A stretch of DNA of 64,000 nucleotides from Nemertoderma westbladi. Lineage: Eukaryota; Xenacoelomorpha; Nemertodermatida; Nemertodermatidae. The position numbers were made by a program, and so were the translations under genes. The notes under the pieces were generated by a model. That model did not search any database. It was not told the DNA's origin and saw nothing but the letters and a program-made list of their open reading frames with translations. Location: assembly GCA_032718475.1 (NCBI GenBank), contig JAUCBJ010004493.1, positions 1 through 64,000 of the forward strand, given 5' to 3'. Shown piece by piece: positions 1 to 11,329 of this stretch. Each line of letters opens with the position of its first letter. The first letter of the stretch is position 1.

Positions 1-1393
1 TGATGAGTTGTAATTTTACTTCACCATCTAAGAAAGACATGAGATCAGCCATGGTAGGACTTCGTCGTTGTTGTTCATTCATGTACAACACTTTCTTGTC
101 CCAGCGTGTACATACTCCACCCTTTGGTAAAGTAGAGACTACGGCTCCAATAACCATGGAACTCTGGTATTCGTGCGACTTACCTAACCAGTCCAGTTGT
201 CTACAGATCTCTTGAATTTCATCGGAAAACTCTATAATCCCACTACTAAGGAAGTGTCGGGGGGCTACTAATTTTGCATACAAATACTTAGCTATGTTAT
301 CCTTGTTACCATACCTGATGTTTAATGTATCCCAAACTTGTCTTAATCCATCTGGATGTCCAATAAACTTTAACGCCATTAACTTGGGAGGTCCTTCCAA
401 GCACTTGATGAGGAATCTAAGTTTCTCTCCGTTAGATAGTACAGAGTTCTGTATGCTATCTTTGTAATATTCGTTGAAAGGTAACCATTTCATCTCATCT
501 CCATTGAATTTGACGATCTCTCCCACTTTGACCGCTTGGCGGGCTTCTGTTCTAGCCATCTGACGCGTAAAGCTTTCTTGGGCCATCGTGTTATTTAATA
601 TCGAATTATCGGTATACAAATTTCTCGGATCATTATCAGGTCTATAGGGAATATCATTAATAACAGGTCTATAATCACCCTTAATAGGGTTTGCTATAGG
701 AGTTTCAACTTCACTAGCAGTATAGATGCGTGTAGGCTCCACACCTTGCGCATGTAATACTTCAGACCTAACGGGTTGACACAATGTTACAGGGGGCATT
801 GGTATGCCTTTTTGTATATTGACTAATTTGTCGCGTTCTAGCGCGATACTTTGCTGCACTTCTTGCAACTCTGCTCTACCTTCCCTCACTGTTCCCTTAA
901 GTTGGTGGACAGTCTCCTGCATCTGTCCTAGCAGGAGATTCATCCCCCGCCGTCCCTCTTCCACCCACTCAACCGCCGAAGCGGGAGTCGCCAACATAGT
1001 AGCGGGCTGACGCGGGACGACGGGAGACAAATTATTGATTTCTCTCTCTGCTATCTGGACAGGGGTATTTGCATGGACTGTTCCACCGGGTACAGGCAGT
1101 GTAGTGCTATGTAAAGGGAATTTAGAGTTAAGCTCTGGAAGTGTAGGGGTCTCTAGCACAGAAGTGACTTTGGGAACTACAGGCCTAATTATTTCAGGTT
1201 CATCGACTATAGTAGGGAGTCTTTTGACCTGGATAAATTGTTCTATGGGTTCTGCACTACCTAAATCTGTGCTAGTTAGCTGTCTTTTAACAGCTGGGGG
1301 CAAATCAGGCAATTTACGACGGTAATATGTTTTTCTACGCCTACTTAGATGAGATCTATTTCCTCCGCCTTCAGGATCGGTAGTATCGCCTTC
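1..1393 (-). CDS. Gag-like ORF of a Pao/BEL-type retroelement (DUF1759-like), partial
   Basis: An uninterrupted minus-strand frame runs from a TAG at 1394-1396 to the left edge. It has no in-frame stop in about 460 codons and continues outside the window. The upstream part is proline- and charge-rich with a coiled-coil-like stretch (about 790-950). From the Met at 586 it reads like a DUF1759 Gag domain: a phenylalanine-asparagine-glycine-aspartate motif, then W..F...Y...I, then L....K..FLIKCLEGPP, then WDTLNIRYG. DUF1759 is typical of Pao/BEL-type retrotransposon polyproteins, where it packages element RNA. The first in-frame Met lies well inside the frame (about 994), so the true start is either lost or spliced: an AG at 1394-1395 precedes the open part. 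Protease and RT, if present, would lie off the left edge. Family assignment is by motif reading only. Confidence 0.72.
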
Positions 1394-1933
1394 CTATATT
1401 ATACAGTATGTACTGTAGTCAAGTACAACCTTTTTCCAATTAGCTACTGGAACTGGGGACTGATTGACTAGGGCGACAGGACGGCACTTAGACGGCTCCC
1501 ACTAACATGATGCGCACATGTGTGGGGCCCAATAATAGTATAAGGAATGAAAACGAGAATGGGGGAATGGGGGGGGGGGGGGGGAATGGAGAGACTTTGA
1601 CTTTGATTGACACGATGAGAGAAAGTGAGAGGAGCGCAATTCAAGTGTGGGGAGCGAGTAAGATAGAGTAGAGTGGAGTTAGAGTGGAGCTAAAGTGAAG
1701 TTAGAGTCAGATCAGAGTGTGGAGAGTTTTTGAAAATTGTGTGAAGAGTCCACAATTGTCTCAAACAGAGACGTCAGATGTCTTGGTGCAACATAGTTTC
1801 CGGTTACACCAAGAAGGGGTAGTAATATCATGCCCAGAGGGAGCGGCCTGGAAAGCCGACTCCAAGAAAAGAACTCAACCCCACACCCGATAGTAGAATG
1901 GGTTCCAGCGGAATTGAAGCGCACTTGTAGGTG

Positions 1934-1962
1934 ATGCTATCTTCTCACCGGGAAGATAGCAT
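1934..1962. repeat. Perfect 11-bp hairpin
   Basis: ATGCTATCTTC at 1934-1944 pairs exactly with GAAGATAGCAT at 1952-1962 across a 7-base loop, and a 10-base G run follows at once. It could be an LTR structural hairpin of the element to its left; this is inferred from position only. Confidence 0.6.
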
Positions 1963-2046
1963 GGGGGGGGGGAGTGTAAGCGGATTCAATTCCGCCGCAT
2001 TACCCTCACAAAGTGGGGACAGTGGCATTTTCAGCAATATATTGGA

Positions 2047-2078
2047 GATACGAGATTAGCAGTAACTAATCTCGTATC
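2047..2078. repeat. Perfect 13-bp hairpin
   Basis: GATACGAGATTAG (2047-2059) pairs exactly with CTAATCTCGTATC (2066-2078) across a 6-base loop (CAGTAA). No flanking terminator-like tract is present. Function unknown. Confidence 0.65.
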
Positions 2079-2894
2079 ACAACCAATATCAGGGACAGTA
2101 CAACCCCAAAGCCACACACAAAGGGAGGGTTAGAGGTCAAACCACCTCGGAAGGGGAAACAACCAGCAGGGGCCAGTAACAGGGGGGGAAACACTCCCAG
2201 AGAGTGAAAGGTTATTGTGAACTAGGTTATTAGCCAATAGGGGCGAAGGAGGGCATCCACTGGGTAAGAGGCCACAGTAATATAGAAGTAATTATACATA
2301 TATTATGCCGTTACCGGTCTGATTATTCAGTTACCCAGTTATTGGTTTTAGTGCAGACCGGTGACATCCTTCACCGTCACCAATATTCTACTAGCATACC
2401 AGTTTGATTATTCACTACTCTAATGTGCTATTATTATTAGGCCTATTCTTATTAGACAACATCAAGAGACAACATCGAACTCCCATTGTTTTTCCAACAT
2501 CGGCCTCGGCCAAGCTGCCAGCACCACCCCGAAGACAAAATGGCGACGCGTAGCTGATTTATCCGGTCGGGATCGCTTGATCCCGTCACAGTTTTACTCT
2601 TTATTACTCGAAATATGTTCAATACTGTAGTAATAAATACACGTTCGTGGGGCCTTCGCGCAGCACGAGAGGCTATATTAGAAAGTACATTATACTAATC
2701 TCTATTATATATACGAAAACTGTCTTTCCTAAAATATATATGAGTGAAGGCGATGCTATCAGTTTGAGATAAACTAGTTGTAAAAATAGAGATCCATTTC
2801 AGTTTGCCCTTACACACTTTAACTGTCATTTGTAAACTTTCTAACTAGGGCTATTTAAGTTAAGTATGACATTTGTAGTTTTACAATACTCTTC

Positions 2895-3412
<518 letters not shown>

Positions 3413-3879
3413 GTGTGATCCTACATTTATTTGCAAGTTCAATACAATATCAAAATTATTCCAGAGCCCACCATCCAACGGACGTTACCTATGTGCGGAT
3501 GTGTGTGGATTCCATTAATTAGAGTTTATATTTTAAATTTTTACGTAAATATTTAAATATTTACGTCAGAGGCTGGCAATACAAGGTAGGAGTGTAATCT
3601 TCCATTTTAGTCCTCCAATCCGTCTTCCAATCTAGTCCATTTTATACAACTTAATGATTGACAGGATAGAGAAGAAGTGGACCAGCACAAGCATAGTCTC
3701 TGAGTCAGTCCACCTTCCAGACATCAAAGTAAGCGCTGATTTCCAAGTAAATTCCTAATGAAATCCAAGTCAAATCCTAAGTGACACCAAGTCTGGAATT
3801 GCTGGAATTGTCTGGGTCTAATGCCACGGTTAACAAAAACAGTCAATCATTTCGACTTCTTTCCCAATTTTGTATTGGT

Positions 3880-6345
3880 ATTGTAGTTGCTCTTTGTTGG
3901 TCATTGCTGCTCATTGATGCTCATTGTTGGTCATTGTTGCCCGTTGTTGCTCATTATTACTCATTTGTTGCTCGTTGTTGCTCATTGTTTCCCATTGTTG
4001 CTCTTTGTTGCTCGTTGTTGCTCATTGTTACCCATTATTGCTCGTTGTTGTTCATCGCTGCTCGTTGTTGCTAATTGTTACTCGTTGTTGCTCATTATTA
4101 CCCATTTGTTGCTCGTTGTTGTACTGTATTATTGCTCGTTGTTGCTCATTGTTTCCCATTGTTGCTCATTGTTGCTCTTTGTTGGACGTTGTTGCTCATT
4201 GTTTCCCATTGTTGCTCTTTGTTGCTCGTTGTTGCTCATTGTTGCTATTTGTTGCTCTTTGTTGCTCGTTGTTGGTCATTGTTGCTCGTTGTTGCTCATT
4301 ATTACTCATTTGTTGCTCGTTGTTGTACGGTATTATTGCTCGTTGTTACTGATTGTTGCCCGTTGTTACTCATTGTTACTCGTTGTTGCTCATTGTTTCC
4401 CATTGTTGCTCGTGGTTGCTCATTGTTGCTCTTTGTTCCTCGTTGTTGCTCATTGTTGGTCATTTCTTCCCATTGTTGCTCTTTGTTGCTAGTTGTAGTT
4501 GGTCGTGGTTGCTCATTATTACTCATTTGTTGCTCGTTGTTGTACTGTATTATTGCTCGTTGTTGCTCATTGTTTCCCATTGTTGCTCATTGTTGCTCTT
4601 TGTTGCTCTTTTTTGCTCATTGTTACCCATTGTTGCTCGTTGTTGTTCATCGTTGCTCGTTGTTGCACATTGTTGCTCTTTGTTGCTCATTGTTGTTCAT
4701 TGTTGCTCGTTGTTGCTCATTATTACTCATTTGTTGCTCGTTGTTGCTCATTGTTTCCCATAGTTGCTCTTTGTTGCTCGTTGTTGCCCATTGTTACCCA
4801 TTGTTGCTCGTTGTTGTTCATCGTTGCTCGTTGTTGCTCATTGTTGGTCATTGTTTCCCATTGTTGCTCGTTGTTGCTCATTGTTGCTCTTTGTTGCTCA
4901 TTGTTGCTCATTGTTGCTCGTTGTTGCTCATTATTACTAATTTGTTGCTCGTTGTTGTAATGTATTATTGCTCATTGTTATCCATTGTTGCTCGTTGTTG
5001 TTCATCGTTGCTCGTTGTTGCTCATTGTTGCTCGTTGTTGTTCATCGTTGCTCGTTGTTGCTCATTTTTGCTCTTTGTTGCTCATTGTTGCTCGTTGTTG
5101 TACTGTATTATTGCTCGTTGTTGCTCATTGTTTCCCATTGTTGCTCATTGTTGCTCTTTGTTGGTCGTTGGTGCTCATTGTTTCCCATTGTTGCTCTTTG
5201 TTGCTCGTTGTTGCTCATTGTTGCTATTTGTTGTTCTTTGTTGCTCGTTGTTGGTCATTGTTGCTCGTTGTTGCTCATTATTACTCATTTGTTGCTCGTT
5301 GTTGTACTGTATTATTGCTCGTTGTTACTGATTGTTGCCCGTTGTTACTCATTGTTACTCGTTGTTGCTCATTGTTTCCCATTGTTGCTCGTGGTTGCTC
5401 ATTGTTGCTCTTTGTTCCTCGTTGTTGCTCATTGTTGCTCATTGCTGATCGTTGTTGCTCGTTGTGCATTTTAGCACCTACAATTCATTGTTGCTTGTAG
5501 TTGCTCGTAGTTGCTCATTGTTCCCCATTGTTGCTCGTTGTGCATTTTAGTACCTACCATTCATTGTTGCTCGTAGTTGCTCATTGTTCCCCAGTGTTGC
5601 TCGTTGTTGTTCATCGTTGCTCGTTGTTGCTCATTGTTGCTCTTTGTTGCTCATTGTTGCTCATTGTTGCTCGTTGTTGCTCATTATTACTCATTTGTTG
5701 CTCGTTGTTGTACCGTATTATTGCTCGTTGTTGCTCATTGTTTTCCATTGATGCTCATTGTTACTATTTGTTGCTCATTGTTACCCATTGTTGCTCGTTG
5801 TTGTTCATCGTTGCTCGTTTTTGCTCATTGTTGGTCATTGTTTCCCATTGTTGTTCGTTGTTGCTCATTATTACTCATTTGTTGCTCGTTGTTGTACTGT
5901 ATTATTGCTCGTTGTTGCTCATTGTTATCCATTGTTGCTCGTTGTTGTTCATCGTTGCACGTTGTTGCTCATTGTCGCTCGTTGTTGTTCATCGTTGCTC
6001 GTTGTTGCTCATTGTTGCTCTTTGTTGCTCATTGTTGCTCGTTGTTGTACTGTATTATTGCTCGTTGTTGCTCATTGTTCCCCATTGTTGCTCATTGTTG
6101 CTCATTGTTTTCCATTGTTGCTCTTTGTTGCTCTTTGTTGCTCGTTGTTGCTTATTTTTGCTCTTTGTTACTCTTTGTTGCTCGTTGTTGCTCATTGTTG
6201 CTCGTTGTTGCTCATTATTACTTATTTATTGCTCGTTGTTGTACTGTATTATTGCTCGTTGTTACTGATTGTTGCCCGTTGTTACTGCTCATTGTTTCCC
6301 ATTGTTGCTTATTGTTGTTCTTTGTTGCTCGTTGTTAGGTTACTG
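3880..6345. repeat. 10-bp minisatellite array (CATTGTTGCT / CGTTGTTGCT), about 2.4 kb
   Basis: Roughly 240 diverged copies of a 10-bp unit that alternates mainly between CATTGTTGCT and CGTTGTTGCT, with TTCC and ATTA variants. The top strand is strongly T/G/C-biased and almost free of stops, so all three plus frames stay open for long distances (up to 418 codons). These are artefacts of a repeat whose length is not a multiple of three. A higher-order duplication is visible: about 4110-4470 recurs at about 5090-5450, offset 979 bp, with the same variant order. Confidence 0.95.
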
Positions 6346-6379
6346 TATAGTGTAGACTTATAGACTTGTAGACTTATGA

Positions 6380-8215
6380 TATTTTTTTTTGAAAAGGCTC
6401 TTTTTCACACTAATATTTTCAAAATTGAGTTAATTAATCTAACTTTTTTTTCACTAATTTCCAGAAAATTATTTAAAAAAGGTCTTTTCGAGTCCATGTC
6501 TATTATCTAACTGAGGATATGCAACTTAATTTTTCATAAAAGGTTCAATTCCGAAGTATAGAGTGAAACTTAAAGGCGTGCGATAATAATTAATGACTGG
6601 AAAATTGTCCTTTTGAAGTTTGAAGAAGATAACGGCTCGTTGCGAAAGTTACGTCAGCAGGAACTAAAGCGGGAAGTCATGTTTCCCTGGTCAGCTGCAT
6701 TATATACTAAGTGGCTAGCTAGGCAGCAAGGCGGCAATAATGTGTCGCGGGCACTAATGTGTCGCGGGCACTAATGTGTTGCGGGCACTAATGTCTCAAG
6801 ACCATTGATTTGACCAAGAGATGTACTTTCTCTTCCGAGTTTCGTTCTAGAACTAGAATTGAGTGGATAATACTTTTGAAGCAGATTTTTTCAACACCTG
6901 TAAGCTGGGTTTATATCATAAAATCAGATTATCATACATGTTCTACAGTAGTATTACATTATAATGTTTGTTCCCTAACCGCCCTCGGTCTACCAAAGCC
7001 AAAGATCTGGTTTGTCTATAACATGCTTTGTTTCTCTATAAACGCAGTCTTCATAACGCACTTTACTAAATGCCGTCAAATGTGAATGAAACAGTAAACT
7101 TTCAATTTTGTCGCCCCATAGCGGACTATATTCTGGGATTTGGCTTGACCTAAAATGGGAACATCATTATGTCGTAACCAGAACATTCGGCATTGCATGA
7201 AAACTGCTTCCAGTAAGATGCAGTTTCCATTAAAGGGGTGCAGTAAAGTTAAAGTAAACTTTACTTTATTGATAAAAAAAACTCCATCTCCCAACTTCCA
7301 AGATCCTGCAACAGGGTACAGTAGTTAATCAAGATTGAATCAATCGCAGGTCGCTGAGGCCTTTCAAATTAATAATGCAGGATACGTTCTTCGCTAGAGG
7401 GGTTATCATTTCCTGTCACTGAGATGTGTTGAGATGAAATTATTGTAGGCCTATATCTGATGAAGTTCCAAGTTCATATTCATTTTTTATATTCATCTGA
7501 TTCGTCATTATAACGGGATGAATACGTTCTGTATGGTAAACAAGAATGGATTATCGCTTATGTGATGACCTCAGAAACACAAACAAATAACAAAATCACG
7601 GGGGAAGATGGGGTTGCGCCACACCTTATGAATTAATTATAATCTAATATGACATCAATAACTTTATTAGTTTGCGCTCTCGTAATGCATAACATTTGTG
7701 GCACGTTGCCGTGCAGAATGCACTTTCTTTAAGAAAGCTGTCAGCTCATTAATTCTGGACCGTCATCTTTAGGTTAGTGATTAACACGGTATGACGATTA
7801 CATTTTTTGTCCACGTCCCACACGATTCATTCACTCTGGTGGCTTTAATTCGTTAAATCGTATTTCTATTTAGTTAGACTACAGTTAGATATAATAATTG
7901 GTTGATTCAAGTCCTATAATCTAGCAGTTTATAGGATTACGGTGCGAGGCGTTTTAAAACGTTTTCGGGGGCAACCTTCCCGGTGCACAGGTAGGCCCAC
8001 ATAGTCAGCGGCCTATTGAGTTACCGGCATACAATACAATAATAGGTTAATTAAAGATGTACAGGAATGGTTAGTACAATACAGTACCAGTACGACTAAG
8101 CAGCAGCCCCGTACAGACGTGTGTAGCTTTCTATTTCAACTTCGTGTACCGGTAATTGTTATTAGTTATTGGCAGCTTTACAGTACCGTAGCAACACGTT
8201 TTTTAGTGGAATGAG
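6380..8215. other. Intergenic sequence with one short tandem repeat
   Basis: No exon-like or element-like structure was recognised apart from three copies of a 17-bp unit (AATGTGTCGCGGGCACT) at 6739-6789. Short open frames in both strands show no recognisable motif. Confidence 0.5.
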
Positions 8216-8225
8216 GGGTGTCGTC

Positions 8226-8998
8226 GCGTTACGGCTAATTTTTTGAGAGATTAGCCGTAACGCGACTTTCAAAGTCGCGGTACGGCTACTTTAAAAGTCG
8301 CGTTACGGCTAATTGTCGCGTTACGGCTAATCTATTGTCTTGGTTTTACATAGGGAATCATTATCAATATAATGATATAATAATGCAGTGTTTATTATGC
8401 CCCTATGGTGTTTATGTATACGTAGATGAGGTTCGAAAAATGTAATGTGGGGCGAGTCAAAACTGCGAAGATGGTTTGCTGCTTTTGCTGCACTAAGGCC
8501 CCACTCGTGTAATAATGGTTTACAGCATGGGAGTATCCGGGGGGGGGGGGGGGGGGGGATTTTACATCTTTCATACTGTAATATTGTATTCTATGGTATT
8601 CTTAGTCACAGCCTTGAGGCTGTGACAGGTACGGATTACAGCCAATAATAGCAGCCAAAGAAGGTGAAGGTCCAGCTGCATTGGGAGGGGGTGGTGATCC
8701 CGACCGACATGGCATGTTGGTGTAGTGAACCACCCTTTCGTGGCCGAACCATTCCAACCCACCCCACCACCGAACCAAATGCCATATGCGGGCGCGATGA
8801 CTGGCTAATTCAAGAGCTTTAGTTTTAGATACTTTTGATTTGATTATTAATGATAATTTAAAAGTGCAATATTTCGGCGATATACTGATATACTTTCGGG
8901 GGTAAACGCTACGCCTACACTTACACACTGCCTACACACTGCCTACACGCTACGCCTACACTTACACACGCCCACACTTACACATACACCCCTTTGTA
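8226..8998 (+). repeat. Left arm of the palindromic element
   Basis: Starts with a compound palindrome of TCGCGTTACGGCTAA and its complement (8226-8335). It continues through the 20-base G run at 8539-8558 and a 9-bp hairpin (8608-8629). The 8640-8860 segment has no counterpart in the right arm, so the left arm carries extra sequence. It ends in direct repeats of CCTACACTTACACAC. Confidence 0.75.
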
Positions 8999-9001
8999 GG
9001 C

Positions 9002-10267
9002 ATGTTAGTAAAGAAGCTGATTGAGAGACTGCTCCGTGGAAATCAGAATGGGTTCCGTAAAGGTCGTGGGACCATGGAGCCAATTTTGGCACTTAGAAGG
9101 ATAATTGAAGAGTTATCAAAAAAGAAAGACAGGCATCTGGCTGTTATCTTTGTTGACTTCTTCAAGGCTTTTGATTCAGTATCTCGCTCACGTATGTTCA
9201 GCATACTTTCATTATATGGGATTCCTGATGAAATTATTGCAGCAATCAGATCAGTATACGATGGTTCGACAACATTTGTGTCTACTGTTGACGGTGACAC
9301 AGAACCATTTGAAGTGTTATGGGGCGTCCTCCAAGGAGACACACTTGCACCATTCTTGTTCATTATTGTGGTTGACTATGTTCTACGCATGTCCTTAGAT
9401 CATTATAATGATGAAGGGGTGATGATAACTCCACCTACTGGCTCCAGAAGTCGAGGAAATCCTGCCAAGTACCTAACTGATCTAGACTTTGCTGATGACT
9501 TAGGAGTACTCTCAGAATCATTAGAGGGAGCCCAACGGCTCCTCAGCTCATTAGAACATGCTGCTTCTAGTGTTGGTCTTTTTATTAACTCCAGAAAGAC
9601 CAAAATTCTGACAGTTAACTTTGAAAGTCCTCAGCAAGTCTCTGATCGGATGAGCATAAGCTCAAAGGATGGTATGCTTGAGCATGTGGACGACTTCTGT
9701 TACCTGGGATCATGGATCCGGAAGTCAGGTGAGGACCTTCGAATACGTAAGGGAAAGGCATGGGCAGCCTTGAATAGGCTTTCCAGGATTTGGAAGTCAC
9801 CGAGAATTAATCGGAAACTGAAGGTCCGATTATTTAGAGCAGCAGTAGTTCCAGTACTCCTCTACGGGAGTCCATGCTGGGCTCTAACTGCTGAGGACAC
9901 CAAATCTCTGGATGGCACATTCACAAGAATGCTACGCCGGGTTCATTGTGTCAAGTACAATGCACACATCTCCAACCAGACACTATATAACATTGGAGGT
10001 GTCTCATTGGTTCCCCCAAGCTTGACACTAGAACAAAATCGCCTCCGCTTTGCAGGACACTGCTTTCGCCGTGAGGTCCAGCCAGTGCATAATCTTGTAC
10101 TTTGGCAGCCTCATGGAGTGAATAAGCATGGTGGACAGCCCATGACTTTCTTGAGACGCATCTTAAAGGACAATGGCCTTAAAGATGCGGATGATCTAGC
10201 AAAAGTCATGGGTGATAGGGAGTTGTGGCGGTGCAATTTTGTTGACAAGCCGGCACAGCATTCTTAA
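9002..10267 (+). CDS. Non-LTR (LINE) reverse transcriptase, 5'-truncated
   Basis: A 421-codon intact frame. In order it shows GNQNGFRKGRGT (RT block 1), VDFFKAFDSV with the first catalytic Asp (about residues 50-60), LQGDTLAPFLFIIV (block B), DFADD as the catalytic FADD box (about residue 165), KTKILTVN, and CYLGSWI. A C-terminal domain ends in a DRELW....D motif. These are the RT blocks of non-LTR retrotransposons. The endonuclease and the RT start are missing: homology with the other copy (26480-27440) begins only at ATTGAGAGACTGCT near 9020, so the first six or so codons come from flanking repeat. The frame is uninterrupted, suggesting recent insertion or selection. Three further fragments of this family lie at 16905, 26480 and 56880. 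Confidence 0.9.
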   Translation: MLVKKLIERLLRGNQNGFRKGRGTMEPILALRRIIEELSKKKDRHLAVIFVDFFKAFDSVSRSRMFSILSLYGIPDEIIAAIRSVYDGSTTFVSTVDGDTEPFEVLWGVLQGDTLAPFLFIIVVDYVLRMSLDHYNDEGVMITPPTGSRSRGNPAKYLTDLDFADDLGVLSESLEGAQRLLSSLEHAASSVGLFINSRKTKILTVNFESPQQVSDRMSISSKDGMLEHVDDFCYLGSWIRKSGEDLRIRKGKAWAALNRLSRIWKSPRINRKLKVRLFRAAVVPVLLYGSPCWALTAEDTKSLDGTFTRMLRRVHCVKYNAHISNQTLYNIGGVSLVPPSLTLEQNRLRFAGHCFRREVQPVHNLVLWQPHGVNKHGGQPMTFLRRILKDNGLKDADDLAKVMGDRELWRCNFVDKPAQHS

Positions 10268-10297
10268 AAATGCAGCTGCAATGCAGCATGCCGATCC

Positions 10298-10314
10298 TAG
10301 TAGTAGTAGTAGTA
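10298..10314 (+). repeat. (TAG)n tail of the LINE
   Basis: About five TAG triplets follow the conserved 3' tail (TGCAGCTGCAATGCAGCATG). The copy near 17255 ends in a similar place with a GTACAGTAGTAA remnant. Simple-repeat tails replace poly(A) in several LINE clades. Confidence 0.7.
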
Positions 10315-10315
10315 A

Positions 10316-10362
10316 AGAAGCAGGTTACAGAGGCGAGTTGAAATGAACCAAAACAATAAACT
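10316..10362 (+). repeat. Recurrent GGTTACAGAGGCG / AACCAAAACAATAAAC motif
   Basis: One of about nine occurrences of this bipartite motif in the window. The others are near 11235 (minus), 17965 (minus), 20775, 20840, 24696, 44817, 52935 (minus) and 61670. It is internal to several MITE-like elements. Confidence 0.6.
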
Positions 10363-10439
10363 AGAGATAGGAAACATTATTTAATTGAGAATCAGCAGTT
10401 TGAGGATCAACAATCAGATGTATTGACATACCAGCAGGC

Positions 10440-10915
10440 CGGTACAGGGGTGTGTAGGCGTGTGTAAGTGTTTGGGGGCGTCTGTAGGGGTGTGTAAGTG
10501 TTTGTAGGCGTCTGTAGGCGTGTGTAAGTGTTTGTAGGCGTAACGTTTACCCCCTATACTTTCGACCAATATACCTGTTACTGTGTACTGTGGTAGGTAC
10601 TCAATACAACAATAATATTACAATAATTAATAAATTTATTTTTTTTAGTTAAAATCACCCCCCCCCCCCCCCCTTGATTCTCCCATGCTGCAATACATTT
10701 ATTACATTAAATTTTTCGAACCTTGCTCATCATAACGTAAACACCATAGAATAATATTGATAATGATTCCCCATGTAAAACCAAGACAATAGATTAGCCG
10801 TAACGCGGCTTTTTGAGTAGCCGTACCGCGACTTTCAAAGTCGCGTTACGGCTACTCTGAAAATTAGCCGTAACGCGACTTTCCGAACGCAGCATTAGCC
10901 GTACCGCCACTGCGC
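10440..10915 (-). repeat. Right arm of the palindromic element
   Basis: Inverted counterpart of 8226-8998, with 16 C at 10658-10673 facing the G run of the left arm. The inner part is GTGTGTAAGTGTTTGTAGGCG in three imperfect copies. Confidence 0.75.
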
Positions 10916-11114
10916 CGAATGAGGAGCTGGTGAGGATGAGGTTCTTCGCAGTGGGTCTGGGACGATTATCTATTTCCAAAGAAAATGATAATGTTAAAAA
11001 GTAGCTAAAATACTACTTAAACTAAAATACTACTAAAATAATACTTAAATCATTATCAGGTGGACCAACACACCTTGTTAAAAACCAAATTAAAATTTTA
11101 ACTATTATAACCAT

Positions 11115-11329
11115 CCATGTGAAGAATACTAGGTTTTCACTTTTCTGTCGACTTTTTATTGGAATTTTATATATGAAGAATTAGTATTTTTTACTCTTTA
11201 TTAAGAGTTTTAGCGCGTATTTCATTCTTCCTTATAACCTGTTCAGATACTAATTCGTTTATTGTTTTGGGTAGTTTCAGTTCTTCTGTAACTTGGTTTT
11301 TTAGTGAAAACCTGGTATTTTTCACATGG
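11115..11329 (-). mobile_element. MITE-like element, about 215 bp, inverted termini CCATGTGAA
   Basis: The ends are inverted copies: CCATGTGAAGAATACTAGG on the left, and CCTGGTATTTTTCACATGG on the right. A second copy in the opposite orientation lies at 61644-61855 and shares the internal ATTCGTTTATTGTTTTGG block and the segment reading CGACTTTTTATTGGAATTTTA. The two copies also share about 25 bp beyond one end (TATATTTCACTTTGCAGTT), so the true element is longer on that side. A truncated copy lies at 11993-12030. No coding capacity. Confidence 0.75.

Larger units (their letters stand above)
1394..2700 (-). other. Non-coding leader/possible LTR region upstream of the Gag-like ORF
   Basis: This stretch holds no supportable gene. 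It carries a 16-base G run (1569-1584), purine-rich repeats of the type AGAGTGGAGTTAGAGTGG (1650-1700), and two strong hairpins listed separately. It lies 5' of the minus-strand Gag-like frame, where an LTR and primer-binding site would be expected, but no second LTR copy is in the window, so LTR boundaries cannot be placed. Confidence 0.3.
8226..10915. mobile_element. Large palindromic (foldback) element enclosing a LINE reverse transcriptase
   Basis: The left flank (8226-8998) and right flank (10440-10915) are inverted copies of each other over several separate blocks. These are the TCGCGTTACGGCTAA block, the CTATTGTCTTGGTTTTACAT block, a long G run (8539-8558) facing a C run (10658-10673), and the GGTAAACG-TACGCCTACA block with its GCCTACACTTACACAC repeats (8908-8998 facing 10445-10545). 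Each outer arm also contains its own small palindrome built on CGCGACTTTCAAAGTCGCG. The loop holds a 1.3-kb LINE 3' part. Either a LINE inserted into the loop of a foldback transposon, or the arms captured it. No transposase was seen. Confidence 0.8.

Noticed and set aside
3880-6345. CRISPR array
   Set aside because: Units are contiguous with no unique spacers, in eukaryotic DNA; the same holds for every other array here.
3887-6363. Multiple 130-420-codon frames rich in Cys, Leu and Ser
   Set aside because: All three frames are open because the 10-bp unit lacks stops; the periodic protein is an artefact.
8602-8928. 108-codon minus frame in the left arm of the palindromic element
   Set aside because: No domain recognised and absent from the right arm; likely chance.
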